64,000 bases of DNA. Origin: Phlebopus portentosus. Lineage: Eukaryota > Basidiomycota > Agaricomycetes > Boletales > Boletinellaceae. The stretch covers positions 1,240,001 through 1,304,000 of the forward strand of contig JAYXKI010000009.1 of NCBI GenBank assembly GCA_037892935.1, in the 5' to 3' direction. A model generated the notes under the pieces. The model ran no database searches. It was not told where the DNA came from and saw nothing but the letters and a program-made list of their open reading frames with translations. Position numbers and translations under genes: made by a program. Below are positions 36,692-48,041 of this stretch, piece by piece (the first letter of the stretch is position 1; each line of letters begins with the position of its first letter).

Positions 36692-36780
36692 TCTCCGGGG
36701 CCGGAGTCGAACCAGCGACCCTCAGATTGCCAAATAACCAATTACAGTCTGATGCTCTAAACCAACTGAGCTACCCAGAG
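36692..36780 (-). tRNA. tRNA-Tyr (GTA) with a 14-nt intron
   Basis: Read on the - strand. Acceptor stem CTCTGGG/CCCGGAG (one G-U pair), D arm GCTC...GAGC, anticodon stem TCAGA/TCTGA with loop CTGTAA+A, T arm GCTGG-TTCGACT-CCGGC, discriminator A. A 14-nt intron interrupts the loop one base after the anticodon GTA, the usual place for nuclear tRNA introns. Without it the molecule is 75 nt. Confidence 0.9.
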
Positions 36781-37756
36781 GAACAGTGTATGGACCTTCA
36801 ATTTATTCTCAAACCCAATTGCGGCTCTATCGACTTCCTTTTTGAATTACGACACAAATATATATAACACCACCCCCAATTCACCCCCAATCCGTCTTCA
36901 CGTAACATCGTTTCAATAAACTTCATGTTACCCAGAGCTTGTTTCTGCTTGTACATGACGCAAGCTTATAGCTGTATTCATTTCCTACATAAAAAAGACA
37001 GTCTTTGCCAATGCGAATAATATATCCTTTGAAAAGAGTATAATGGATATCACATTGAAACTTTACAGAGACTCCAAAATCTACAGTTCTGTTTCTTGTT
37101 ACCTATGCCGATGCTTGCACTTTTGTACTGTGATCAGAACATATCAGAGAACAGATATCTATGCAAGGAAGGAGATATCGTGGTACTTAAGATAATACGT
37201 ACCGATATGGATCCACTAAGGTTAAGGTAAGATTGGTTAGTCTCGTGAGGAAACTGACAAGACTACACCGATCACAGCACAGCGACTGATCGTGACTCAC
37301 GCCTCTCATGCCACGACAACTCGCGAGTCGCGATGACTGTCACGTTCTCAAGTAGCACATTAACGCTAACACCTTATTTGCATGCTGATTAGGTCGGGTG
37401 ATTTCAAAGGTTTCGCAAGCATCTCGTCCGTTGATTCCTAGAAGGCGGAGTCAGTGAAGTTGGCTTACATTCATTCGGTTGAGCATTGGTGGCTATTATC
37501 CTCTGCGTCGTCAAATGGGAGTGAGATACGCAGCATCAGTCCGAAGTCATGGGCACAAAAGTTGTTAATAGATCAGAAGCTGCATCCGGGAGCATCTCAG
37601 CCAGAATTACTCTGCCGAATTGGATTCTGGACCGCTATTTTGGTCGTTCCGCCCCAGAAATAGACCAGGACTCTTTACCTTCTGCTATAAAGACTTTGCA
37701 TTTTTTTAATGTAGGATTGGCTGCTTGGTATTCACTCCTGCACCTTTCTTCCGGAC
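36781..37756. other. Promoter region and left edge of tandem block copy 1
   Basis: No gene. From about 37080 onward the sequence is recognisably related to 41530-41880 (for example gtttcttgttacctat, gatatcgtggta, ctcgcgagtcgcgatga, aagtagcacattaac, ggtcgggtgat, aagttggcttacattca). The upstream region of the transporter was therefore duplicated with it. Confidence 0.6.
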
Positions 37757-39820
37757 ATGAGCACTCCATCGGTAAATTCTAATCCCGCGTCATTCAGTGA
37801 CAAGCAGCCTCTTGGGGATGAAAAACGTCATCATGTAACGGCAGAGTATAGAGAAGTCGATGCGGCCGCTCAGCTGTCCAGCCAGGATGTCGTCGACCCA
37901 CAAGATGCATTTAGAGTCCGGTAAAGACTCCGCAATTCTTCATCAAGGAAATTTCTGAGCATTCTTTAGGCGAAAGATTGATAGACACGTTTTGTCCATG
38001 ATGATGGGTAAGTCCTCTCTATCAATGCTACCGTTACACGACATTTCTCATGTTTACTTAGTCATGTACATGATTGCATTCATGAACAAGTCTGCGCTTG
38101 GGAATACAGCAGTCCTCGGAATCAAGACAGACACGCACATAAACGACACGGAGTACAACTGGCTCGGCACAATCTACTACCTCAGCTACATGATCTTCGA
38201 GTATCCCCAAAACCTCGCGCTACAGAGGTTCCCGGTAGGGAAATGGGTGAGGTCAGTTGATCCCAATTATCTGAGTTGTTGCAGGACACTGATGCTTTCG
38301 TACGGCGAAACAGCTTCAACATCTTCGTGATGGCTCTCGGAATTAGCCTTCAGGCTACATGCAAAAGCTTCGGCGGGATGTTCGTTTTGAGGTTTATCGT
38401 AAGAACACCAATCACACATCTGATGACGCCTAGCCCTGATCCGGTTTCAGATAGGCATGTGTGAAGCTAGTGTCGATGCTGGATTCATGATCATCAGCGC
38501 CATGTTTTATACGCGTAGAGAACAGACAACCCGAATAGGCTACTGGTGTAGGTCATCTCACGAAGCTGCATCGACTCTTAGATACTTACCACATGACAAA
38601 AGTCATGATGAATGGCGCCGCTGAGATCGTCAATGGTTGCATTGCTTTCGGTGTACTGCATATCAACTCTCTTGGCTTCAAGCCCTGGCACTGGCTGGTG
38701 ATTATTTGCGGTATACTGACGGTCATTGCATCTGTTTGCTTCTGGTAAGTCTCCTTCACCGATAAATGTATAAAATGTCTCAAAACCTTCACAAATCCAT
38801 GAAGGTTCCTTTTCCCGGACTCTCCCACAAATGCGTGGTTCTTGACACCAAAAGAACGCGTTATTGCTGTGAATCGCATCAGGACCAACCAGGCAGGTGT
38901 CGAGAACAAGCATTTCAAGAAGGAGCAGTACGTAGCGTCCTAATCCATTCCCGCTAATAGCTCATTAGTTTTAGGCTTATCGAGTGCCTCACCGATTTTA
39001 AAACCTGGATTTTCTTCTTCTATGCACTATTTCGGAATGTCCCGAATTCGCTCATCAACCAGAATAGTATCATCATCCAGTCGTTCGGCTTTACCACGCT
39101 TCAGACTACTCTGCTGAGCTGTATCAATGGGTTAGTGTACCTTCTTTAGATATGCCGACGTAAAGAGCTAATCTTAGAATTTCTAGTGTGGTTAAGATGA
39201 CCACAGTATTCACAGGAGTGAATCTCGCCGCATACTTGAAAAATGGTCTCGCCTATTCCGGAGTACTGTTCTACATCCCGAGCGTTACTTGTGCAATTCT
39301 CGTGAACGTACTTCCTGGGTCAGACAGGGCCGGTCTTCTCGTAACCCAGTACCTGGTCGGCGTTGAAGTGCTCGGTTCACCAATTGGAAAAGCTTGGGTG
39401 ACGCAGGCTACCGCTGGACATACAAAACGAATTACGATGAATGCTATTTTGCTCATCGCAGAATCGCTCGGAAACACCATCGGGCCTCAGATGTGGCTTG
39501 ACAGATTTGCTCCAAGGTGGGATTCATCCGCGACCGCGTCTTTCGTCTTCTATAATCAAAAAAATCTTTTGTGAAGGTACCATGTACCGTGGACGATCAT
39601 TGCGATATGCTACAGCTCAGCTGCTGTGCTTCTCCTCATCCAACGTTACGTGCTCAACAGGGAGAACAAGAAGCGCGACACGGAAACGCCAGACCATATT
39701 TACGACGACGTCTGGGTCAAGGTCACCGACGAGAACGGCGATATCACCGAAAAGAGGGTCGATAAAGCCTTCCTTGACCTCACCGACAAACAGAACCGTG
39801 ACTTCCGTTATGTTCTGTAA
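37757..39820 (+). CDS. Dal5-type MFS anion:cation symporter (block copy 1, intact)
   Basis: Plasma-membrane permease of the allantoate/Dal5-like family; the substrate is likely a small organic anion, vitamin or peptide. Exons: 37757-37920, 37970-38007, 38062-38251, 38314-38398, 38451-38547, 38603-38744, 38805-38927, 38975-39130, 39187-39516, 39577-39820, giving 522 aa. A polar N-terminal tail precedes RKIDRHVL and helix 1. Family signs: FMNKSALGNTAVLGIKTD, YNWLGTIYYLSYMIFEYPQN, GMCEASVDAGFMI, YTRREQTTRIGYWF, PDSPTNAWFLTPKERV, HTKRITMNAILLIAESLGN and the tail YDDVWVKVTDENGD. All junctions agree in phase. A decayed second copy lies at 41859-43839. Confidence 0.88.
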
Positions 39821-40129
39821 AGGTTTGTTGTAGTAGCCGGCTTGTTATAAGGCACATTGGGGATGATTATCTGTGAAATCTATTGAAAGGAGTAAAAGTA
39901 TCATGCAAGAAGGGGCTTACTCGCCTCGCGAAATTTTACGAGAGATGGCGTTAGCAGATTTTCTCAAAAAGAAGACCCGCTATCAAGGATTCGACCGGGT
40001 TTCGATGACCTCTCGTCGATGTTCTCCACTAACCAACTCGATAGTATCTGAACTATACTGCTTTATCTTGCCAGATCTAGGAACATTCCAATCCGATCAA
40101 TTCGTCTGTCTGCAGTGGATCTCGTCATT

Positions 40130-40659
40130 CAATCAGAAAACTAGTCCATCTAACGACACAGCGGCCTTCGTGACCTGAATCTCCGCTCAACGGCCACTGT
40201 TCAAAACTTGAGTCGCTCTCCCGCTTTGTGACGGCAAGTCTACCGAGACGCTCACAGACAAGTTATCCATGTTTGGTGCAAGCAGCAACGCGTGCTGTCT
40301 GATCGTCCACAACCCAACGTCCACGGGATTGTTATTATTGGGTCACACAGACGAGACACGTGTTCGGGATCAAACAAGAAGATTTCATTGCGAAGATACG
40401 GTTAGATAGAAGGCGCGCAACGAAACGTGAGAAGCGGCCCGCTTCATGGTTCTGGAACTGGCCGCCCGGCTTGATTACCGAGCTTCCCGCCATATGGTGC
40501 TCTCCGCACCTGCACTCAGAGTCACACTCTGTAAACCATGCCTCGAATTAGGCGATTAATACTATACACGCACCATATATCCTGGGACGCAATGAAAGAA
40601 GACTGGGTCAACATACACAACACGAAACTCAACGTACTTAGCAACCGCGGCGATTTCAT
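40130..40659 (-). pseudogene. Remnant of the secreted glycosidase-like gene (block copy 1)
   Basis: Reading on the - strand, the start region (ATG at 40659 and the first-exon boundary context) and the beginning of exon 2 match the intact gene at 46117 downward. The match then jumps near 40371 straight into the last exon of that gene (compare gtgttcgggatcaa at about 40358-40371 and 44353-44366). About 1.5 kb of the middle, including the catalytic-domain region, is gone and the frame is broken by small changes. The TATA element tatttata upstream is still present near 40750. Confidence 0.75.
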
Positions 40660-41299
40660 TCTGATCCTCTGACGTGGATAACAGACCAAGAGAAGTAATG
40701 ACCTAGTGGCACATTGACAATTTCCCCGGAAAGACACGCTAGCTGTCTTTTATTTATATTCATCACGGCCCAGCGGAACGTTCACATCTTCTGCCGTAGG
40801 AGAACTTATGGTCACAGAAGACGTGGAAGCGATCCATTGCTGCGACAAAATTCCCAATCTTCGATGCTGAATTTCAGATGCGCGCCATATCTGCCTCGTA
40901 TCCAAAGCACTGAAGCTGTGGTTTGAAGATATGAATGGTACTGGCAAAGCAAGTCGAGTTGTTTTTGATGCGACTCCGAGGTGGAGGATTGGACGATCAT
41001 TGATCGACGACCACATGATCTGCGCATGGGTGCAAACACGTCCAAATACTCGGGCAGGGGATTGTATATGAGTACACAAGGTATAGAAATCGAGCATATA
41101 AACTACCCTGTTACTGACATTTGAGGGGCTGTCAAGAACGGTGCGGAATGCGTCTGATCGGCGGCACGGGGAATCTGCTACACTAGTGCTCAACATAATA
41201 ACATCCTTGTAAGATAAGCGAAGGTTCAGATGAAGGTGATGTGACGTTTTTATGCATGAGCCTCTTGAAATGTACTCTGTTCCAGGCATCGTGAAAAGA

Positions 41300-41395
41300 G
41301 CCTTGATAATAAGCTGTTGTTTGCAACGGCAACATCAGCAACGGCTGCAGTGAAGACAAGAACAATGAATCCGAGGAGTGCAGCTACAAGTTGAG
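41300..41395 (-). pseudogene. C-terminal fragment of the small membrane protein gene (block copy 1)
   Basis: About 90 nt aligning by eye with 46765-46855, the last membrane span and stop of the intact gene. Small differences and an indel disrupt the frame. The rest of the gene is missing; the sequence beyond 41400 already belongs to copy 2. Confidence 0.6.
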
Positions 41396-42182
41396 ATATG
41401 TATTCAAATCCTAACTGAAGGAGAACGTTATTCGTTGCTAATGCAAAGTCTATAAAATATAAGACTATGTAGCCGATATCTTATCCTAAACCTCACAAGG
41501 ACTCCGGAGTATATATGCAAAGAAAAAAGAATCTATAAATCTGTTTCTTGTAACCTATTCCCATATTTCAGGTTATGCCGGAGCATATCAGGGAACAAAT
41601 ACATGTATATCCGAGGGGATATCGTGGTACGAATGATAATATTGACTGACGTGCATCCATGGTCAAGGAAAGGTTGGCTAGTCTCGTGGATAAAGACTAC
41701 ATCAACCTCAGCGACTTACGCTACAACATCTCGCGAGTCGCGATGAATATCACATCCCCAAGTAGCACATTAACCTAGTACTATAGTTCCATGTTGAATA
41801 GGTCGGGTGATCTCAAAGCTTTCGCAAGCATCTTGTCCATTATTTTCTAGAAGGCGGGATCAGTGAAGTTGGCTTACATTCACTCGGTTGAGGACATGTA
41901 TATGATTGGATTCATGAACCGGGCTGCGCTTGGAAATTCGGAAGTCCTCGGAATAAAGACAGACACGCACCTGAACGACATGGAGTACAACTGGGCCGAT
42001 ACAATCTACTGCCTCAGCTACATGATCTTCGAGTATCCCCAAAACCTCGCGCTACAGGGATTCCCGGTAGGGAAATGGGTGAGGATCAGCTGATTCCATT
42101 TATCTGAGTGCTTACAGGACACTGATGGATTCGCATGACCAAATAGCTTCAACATCTTCGTGATGGCTCTTGTAATTAGCCT

Positions 42183-42494
42183 GACGACGAATCTCTCTAA
42201 TTCCATGGCTTATAGAAGCAAAAATGAATCAACTGAGATGGTAAAGAATAAGATATAAACACAGGCAATAAGCATTGCACCCGTGACAATCTCATTGCGT
42301 GCCTCTAGTGACCGCTGCCACAAGACAAGAGCCTCCTCAACCTGTGGGTTTGTTGCTGTGCAATTTTGCGACGAGCTAGATTCCGACAGAGAGATGATTG
42401 AGTAAAATTCAGAGTACGCTTCGGCTAAAACTTCGAGCCGGGAGGCTTGGACTTGTAAGGCTTGTAGGTGCGGGGAATGTGTTTTTTCTCTGGG
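42183..42494. other. Foreign insert inside the transporter pseudogene
   Basis: About 312 nt with no counterpart in copy 1. On the - strand it has an open frame (from 42530 to 42210) ending in a hydrophobic stretch (EIVTGAMLIACVYILFFTIS). No terminal repeats or target-site duplication are obvious. Origin unknown. Confidence 0.45.
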
Positions 42495-42993
42495 GTTCGT
42501 TTTGAGGTTTATCGTAAGAACACCAATCACGCATCTGGTGACGCCTAGCCCTGACCTGGTTTCAGATAGGCATGTGTGAAGCTAGTGTCGATGCTGGATT
42601 CATGATCATCAGCGCCATGTTTTATACGCGTAGAGAACAGACAACCCGAATAGGCTACTGGTGTAGGTCAACTCACGAAGCTGCATCGACTGTTAGATAC
42701 TTACCACATGACAAAAGTCATGATGAATGGCGCCGCTGAGATCGTCAATGGTTGCATTGCTTTTGGTGTACTGCATATCAACTCGCCTGGCTTCAAGACC
42801 TGACACTGGCTGGTGATTATTTGCCGTATACTGACGGTCATTGCACCTGTTTGCTTCTGGTAAGACTCTCGCCGATAAGTGGATGACATGATCCAAAAGC
42901 CTCAAAAACTCGTTAAGGTTCCTTTTCCCGAACTCTCCCACGAATGCGTGGTTCTTGACACCAAAAGAATGCGTGATCGCTGTGAACCATATC

Positions 42994-43021
42994 AAAAAAA
43001 AAACAAACAAACAAACAAACC
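42994..43021 (+). repeat. A-rich / (AAAC)n microsatellite
   Basis: A run of ten A followed by repeated aaac units, inserted within the former exon 7 of the transporter pseudogene. Copy 1 has no repeat at the matching site (near 38880). Confidence 0.8.
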
Positions 43022-44105
43022 AGGCGGGTGTCGAAAACAAACATTTCAAGGAGCAGTACGTCTCGTCTTGAATCATTCCTGCTCAAAATTCCTTAGATTC
43101 AGGCTTATCGAGTGTCTCACCGAATTTAAAACCTGGATTTTCTTCTTTCATGCGCTGTCCCGGATTCACTTATCAACCAGAACAGGATCATCATCCAGTC
43201 GTCCGGCTTTACCTTCAGACTACTCTGCTGAGCTGCATCAATGGGTGAGTAGATATGGCGACGTAAAGTGCTGACCTGAGAACTACAGTGTAATTAAGAT
43301 GACCACGATATTCATAATATCCCGAGTGTTGCTTGTGCAGTTCTCATGAGTCTGCTACCTGGATCAGACAGGACCTGCCTTCTCGTATCTCAGTACCTGG
43401 TCAGCGTTGAAACGCTAGGTGCACCAAGTGGAAAGGTTTGGGTGACGCAGGCTACCGCTGGACATACGAAACGAATTACGATGAACGCCACGTTACTCAT
43501 CGCAGGCTCACTCGGAAACGCCATCGGGCCTCAGATGTGGCTTGATAAATTCGCCACGAGGTAAGATTCGTCCCTGTCTTTATCGTACCTCTATTGCACA
43601 ATAACCAATATGTACCATGGGCGATAATAGCAGTTTGCTACAGCGCCACCGCTGTGCTTCTACTCGTCCCAACGCTACATGTTTAATCGGGAAAATAAAA
43701 AGCGCGACAGGGAACCGCCAGACCACACTTGCGACGATATCTAGGTCAAGAGAATGGGGATATCATCGAGAAGAGGGTTGACAAGACTTTCCTTGACCTC
43801 ACTGACGAACAGAACTGCGAATTCCGTTATGTTCTGTAGAGCTTGTTGTATAAGTGAACTCGTTATGAGGCGTAGAGGTGAAGATCATCTGTGAAGTGTA
43901 AGAGAATCCTGAATTGTGTAGGGAAGGGACGTACTTGCCTTGCAATATGCTTGAGGTGTTAGCGGAATTTCTCAAGCCGACTTGCGATTGACGGTTCTGA
44001 TCGGCATTCGGATTGATGTTACGTGACCAATTCTGCATTCCCTGCCAGATCTGAAGGCACTTCAGACCATCAATTTGTCTGTCGTCTTTCTGAAATACAT
44101 TCTCC

Positions 44106-46117
44106 TTATTCAATCACAAAAGCAACAGAACCAAATCCATCCAACGACACAGCAGCTTTCCTGCCTTGCACCTCAACCACGCCGCCACTGTTTAAAACCT
44201 GGGTCGCTCTCTTGCTTTGCGACGGCAAGTCTACCGGGACGCTTATAGACGAGTTAACCGTGTTTGTCGCAAGCAGCAACGTGCGATGTCCGATCGTCCA
44301 CAACCCAACGTCTACGAGATTGCTATTGCTGGACCGCACAGACGAGAACACGTGTTCGGGATCAAAAATGAAAGATTTTATTGTTGGGAGAGCGTGTGCG
44401 AGAACTGTTGCGGCATCTTTGATATCTGACGGAGTTGGGTCATCCCAAGGTACAATGCCTACCAGTGAAATCGTCGTCGCGTAAGCGATCTGCTGGACAA
44501 AAACAACCTCCGATTGACGCACCTGTTGCTCCATGGTTGATAGAGAGAATACTTTCCACAAGCCATTCGTTCCCGGTCGGTGCACGAGACCAGTACCTAC
44601 CAAACGAAAGTAAGACAAGCACATTCCAACGCTTATTTATGCCAGCCAACCAACTCACTCGCTACCTCCAAAAGCCTGAGGGACAGCCCAAACTGTCTTC
44701 GTCCTACTTTCACCCAGAACATCCAGCCTTTCAGCGAACTCGTCCATCCTATTCGAGATGTCCAAGAAGCTTCCCACGCAGTTATCACATCCACAATCTC
44801 CATAGTCCCTTGTACATGGCGTGTTCCACCTCACAGAAAACGTCGCATTAATACCGATGGGGTAGGCATCTTGCATCACTACGTCTGCACCCGTGATGTA
44901 GTCTGCAAAGAAATAATTTTGACAGTTCAGAACAAGGGAAACTGGATGATAGGCTCCGTCGAGGGATTTGATCAACTCGTATGCTGAGAGTGGTGCATCC
45001 AAGGGATCACTTGTACCGTCTGGCTCATCGCCCGTGTACCAGAGCAGGAGATTCTTGCGCGTTTTGATATTGTTGACCTGCTCCGTAACAGAAGTAGCGT
45101 TCATATACGTGCTGTTTATATACAGCATCCAGCCAGTGGACATAATGCAAAAGAGAGAAGCACACTCACAAACGCATGTCGTACATAAGATACAGGCCAA
45201 GTTGTTCCATGTGGTCTAGGACTTCAGCAAAAGCAGTTATATTGTCGAACGTAGGTACAGGATGTACCTATTGCTTGTCAATAGGAGAAAACAGCAATAT
45301 TCCTTCAACACTTACGATAGTGATCCTAACTACTTGTTAGCTCCTATCACGCTAACAAACGAGAGATACTGCTTACCCTCGTTCCTTCAGGTCATCCAAA
45401 ACGGTCAGATTCGTGTCCAAGTAGCCTCCAAAAGAAGTATAAAACCCAAGTGGGAACAGCGTGTCCCAGGTATTCGTTGTTTCATTCTTTACAAGCATCG
45501 CACCAGTCCGTAGATCCATCTTCGTCACGCTTCCTCCGTCCGTACGATTTGGCAGTCGGAGCAGTGTGGTATTTGATCGGAAGGTCTGCCCGTCATCTGT
45601 CTGTGCAATACAATTTAGGTTGAACTCGTTCGTCTGAGGTCTCAGAGGCGCCAGAGAGAACGGGAGCTCATGCGCGCTCGCGTTCATCGGAATCCGGCCG
45701 GAGGTGAGGGTGCGTCCATTCACGGAAATCGATACACGCAACCCCGACCCTGCTGTCTTCTCAACGCTCTCAATCGGGGTTGTGTCGGCGATCTTCAAGT
45801 TTGTGACACGCGAATCAATGATGATAGACGCAGAAGTATCTTCAGCGAGATACGGTTGGATAGCAGGCGCACAGCGAAACACGAGAAGCGGTTCACTTGA
45901 TGTTTCTGGAACCTGGAACTGGCCGCCTGGCTCAATCACCGAGCTCCCCGCCATATAATGCTTCCCGCACCTGCAGTCAGAGTCAGACGTCGTTCACCAT
46001 ACCTTGTGCTAGGAAACATCTAGGCACCCACCATGTATCCTGGGCTACAACGCGATGAGATCGAGCCAACAGGAAGAACACGACACTCAGCGTAGTGAGC
46101 GATTGCGGCGACTTCAT
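44106..46117 (-). CDS. Secreted glycosidase-like protein (block copy 2, intact)
   Basis: Exons (high to low): 46032-46117, 45377-45970, 45316-45325, 45170-45267, 44659-45111, 44523-44596, 44106-44458; 555 aa, all phases agree. The N-terminus (MKSPQSLTTLSVVFFLLARS...VVAQ) is a signal peptide, followed by DTWCGKHYMAGSSV. A beta-rich N-terminal domain with many Asn-X-Ser/Thr sites leads into a region with TIM-barrel character: GITIVHPVPTFDN, LLLWYTGDEPDG, ADVVMQDAYPIG, CDNCVGSF, SINHGATGIVPWDDP. A beta-sandwich-like tail ends it (GGVVEVQGRKAAVSLDGFG). The acidic pair in TGDEPDG and the DDP loop are possible catalytic residues. A glycoside-hydrolase-like role outside the cell is inferred; I cannot name the family. 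Exon 3 is only 10 nt. Confidence 0.82.
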
Positions 46118-46219
46118 CCTGACGCCTCTGCCGTCGATAACAGACCAAGAGAAGTAACGTGCTGGCGGCGCACTGACAAACCCTTCTCAAGAAAAGGGAG
46201 AAAACATGCTAGTTGCCTT

Positions 46220-46227
46220 TATTTATA
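46220..46227 (-). promoter_or_regulatory. TATA element of the glycosidase-like gene
   Basis: TATAAATA on the - strand, about 103 nt before the ATG. The same element is kept in front of the copy 1 remnant (near 40750). Confidence 0.35.
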
Positions 46228-46773
46228 TTCCACACGGGCCAGCGGCGCGTTCGCATCTTCTGCCGTAGGTGACCTTATGGTCGCGAAGACGTATAAGCGA
46301 TCCACCGCGGTCTATCGCTGCGACAGAATTTCCAACTTCTCTGCGAATTCCAAATATGCATCATACCTGACCTTGTGATCAAAGAAAAGCGCCTGTGTCT
46401 TTTGAAGATTAAATATTAACGACGCTCGCGGTGTAGGGGTCGAAGTTGATGAAGGTCATTCGAGTCCGAATCCAGAGAGTGGCCGATCATCGATCGACGA
46501 TCAAGTGATCTGCGCACCGGTACGTCCAAATAGTCGGGCAGATTGTCCATGGTATATAGTATATGAGTACACAAGGTATAGAAATCTAGTACACAAATGA
46601 CCCCAAGCAAGAAAGAATACTGACACTTGAGGGGCTGTCAAGGAGGGTGTGGAACGCGTCTAATCGGCGGCGCGGGCAATTTGCTGCACTCAACATAAAA
46701 TCCTATTGTAAGATAACTGAAGTGAAGGCTTAGATGAAGGTTTTGTGATGTTTTGATGCGTGAGCCGAGATTA

Positions 46774-47513
46774 TCAGTTGTTATTTGCGACGACAACACC
46801 AACAACGACTGCAATGATGACAAGGACAATAAACCCGAGGAGCGCAGCCGCACAGCGTTTCGCCCATCGCATCTCGGCCTTGCGCATGTTCGTCCAGTCC
46901 GCCTCCTGGTCCTCCTTTGATCGGTTATCCCGTGCCGGGTCAGACGCAGGTTTCGCGAATGGTGCGATGATTCCGACGATCCAAAGCGGGAAGAACACTG
47001 CACATCAATCACATTTGTCAGAAAACACAATGAATGTGACGCGTAAAAGGAAATAAAGGACGTACGAAACCCATATATGAAGAGCTTTCGATTAAGCTCA
47101 GCACCGTATCCCTCAACCTTGGAATACGTGGGTAGTGACTCGACTTCAGTATGTCCGTCGTATGAGGGCGGGGTCCCGTGCGCGGTGCTGTTATTCGTAC
47201 TCGCCTGGTCACTGCCGCGTCTGTCGTCACTAGAGCTCGAACGTGCTCCAAAGAACGCACCTATCTGATCGTACTGTACGCGCATCATACGGTCGGGATT
47301 TGAATGCGACGAGGAACGGGTAGGCGATGGAGCGGTGGCAGGAGGCGGTAAGATAGCTGCACTGCTGTCCGCATACGAGGCACCGCCAATTGTACCGGAA
47401 GAGCCTGAAGAGGCGGATTGCTGACGTTGGTGACGACCAGACCTGGAGTGATGATGTGAAGGTGATGAAGACGCGTGTGCGCCAAAGCTCGTGGAGGTGT
47501 ACGCGACAGACAT
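46774..47513 (-). CDS. Small Ser-rich membrane protein, 223 aa
   Basis: Exons 47066-47513 and 46774-46997 join in phase. Residues 1-110 are Ser/His/Pro-rich and disordered, with PPSYDGHTEVESLPTYSKVE near 115-135 (two PPSY/LPTY-type motifs that could bind WW domains). Two membrane spans follow: FFPLWIVGIIAPFAKP, then after a polar EDQEADWTNMRKAEMRWAKR linker the C-terminal LLGFIVLVIIAVVVGVV. PY-type motifs beside two spans resemble small adaptor or trafficking proteins of basidiomycetes, which is inference. An in-frame ATG at 47528 would add five residues. A 90-nt remnant of this gene lies in block copy 1. Confidence 0.72.
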
Positions 47514-47617
47514 GGTGGACAAAGGCACAATGAACTTTTCAGCAGCTCTTTCTCAATGACTCGACTCGAGCGAGGAGAACAAAGACACAAGATAAATCCT
47601 GTTATAAGTTTCGCGTG

Positions 47618-47653
47618 GCTAATGGAGGTCTCTCGCTCTCAATCGACTCAGTC
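47618..47653 (+). repeat. Direct repeat, copy 1
   Basis: gctaatggaggtctctcg... matches 49152-49187 at 35 of 36 positions. Weaker similarity continues on both copies (for example gcgaaaaaagcatatc and gcgcaaaaagcatatc). This copy lies just upstream of the small membrane protein gene. Confidence 0.85.
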
Positions 47654-48041
47654 ATTCCTTTCTCGACCAGACGAATGAGGAACGTGAAGCAGCTACTGGA
47701 AAAAAGAAGGCTAGTACAAAACGTGTTGACCTCGGACGTACCCATGATCGCATTCCAACGAAGGCACCATACCCCTTTATGGTTGATGAGGTGTGGCGAA
47801 AAAAGCATATCGATGGGCAAGTCATCGATTTCCGGATGAGACGGGAGGATCCAGAGGGGTTTGGAGCGAAAAAGAGTAAGCCAGGGCCCTGGGAAGCGGA
47901 ATGTGCAAATGAAACGGCATAATTATGTACAAATTCTGTATGATAGGTCTCGATATCAATAAGACCCTATCATCTATATGACAACGTTTTCCTTTCCATA
48001 CGGGTAAATAGGTCTCCAGTATGTAAAAAACATAGCGAAAC

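Larger units (their letters stand above)
41859..43839 (+). pseudogene. Decayed Dal5-type transporter (block copy 2)
   Basis: Clear copy of the transporter at 37757-39820. The 5' end including the first two exons is deleted: the sequence passes from the upstream motif cattcactcggttgag straight to gacatgtatatgattgg. Exon 4 is interrupted by a roughly 312-nt foreign segment (42183-42494) replacing about 30 nt. An (AAAC)n run at 42994-43021 sits inside exon 7. Part of the region encoding AYLKNGLAYSGV is deleted near 43315. In-frame stops occur near the end (gatatctaggtc, 43735-43746). Splice sites and exon order are otherwise still recognisable, so the copy is not ancient. Confidence 0.85.

Noticed and set aside
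37000..47520. Block as a secondary-metabolite cluster
   Set aside because: No backbone synthase or tailoring enzymes are present, only a transporter, a secreted glycosidase-like protein and a small membrane protein.
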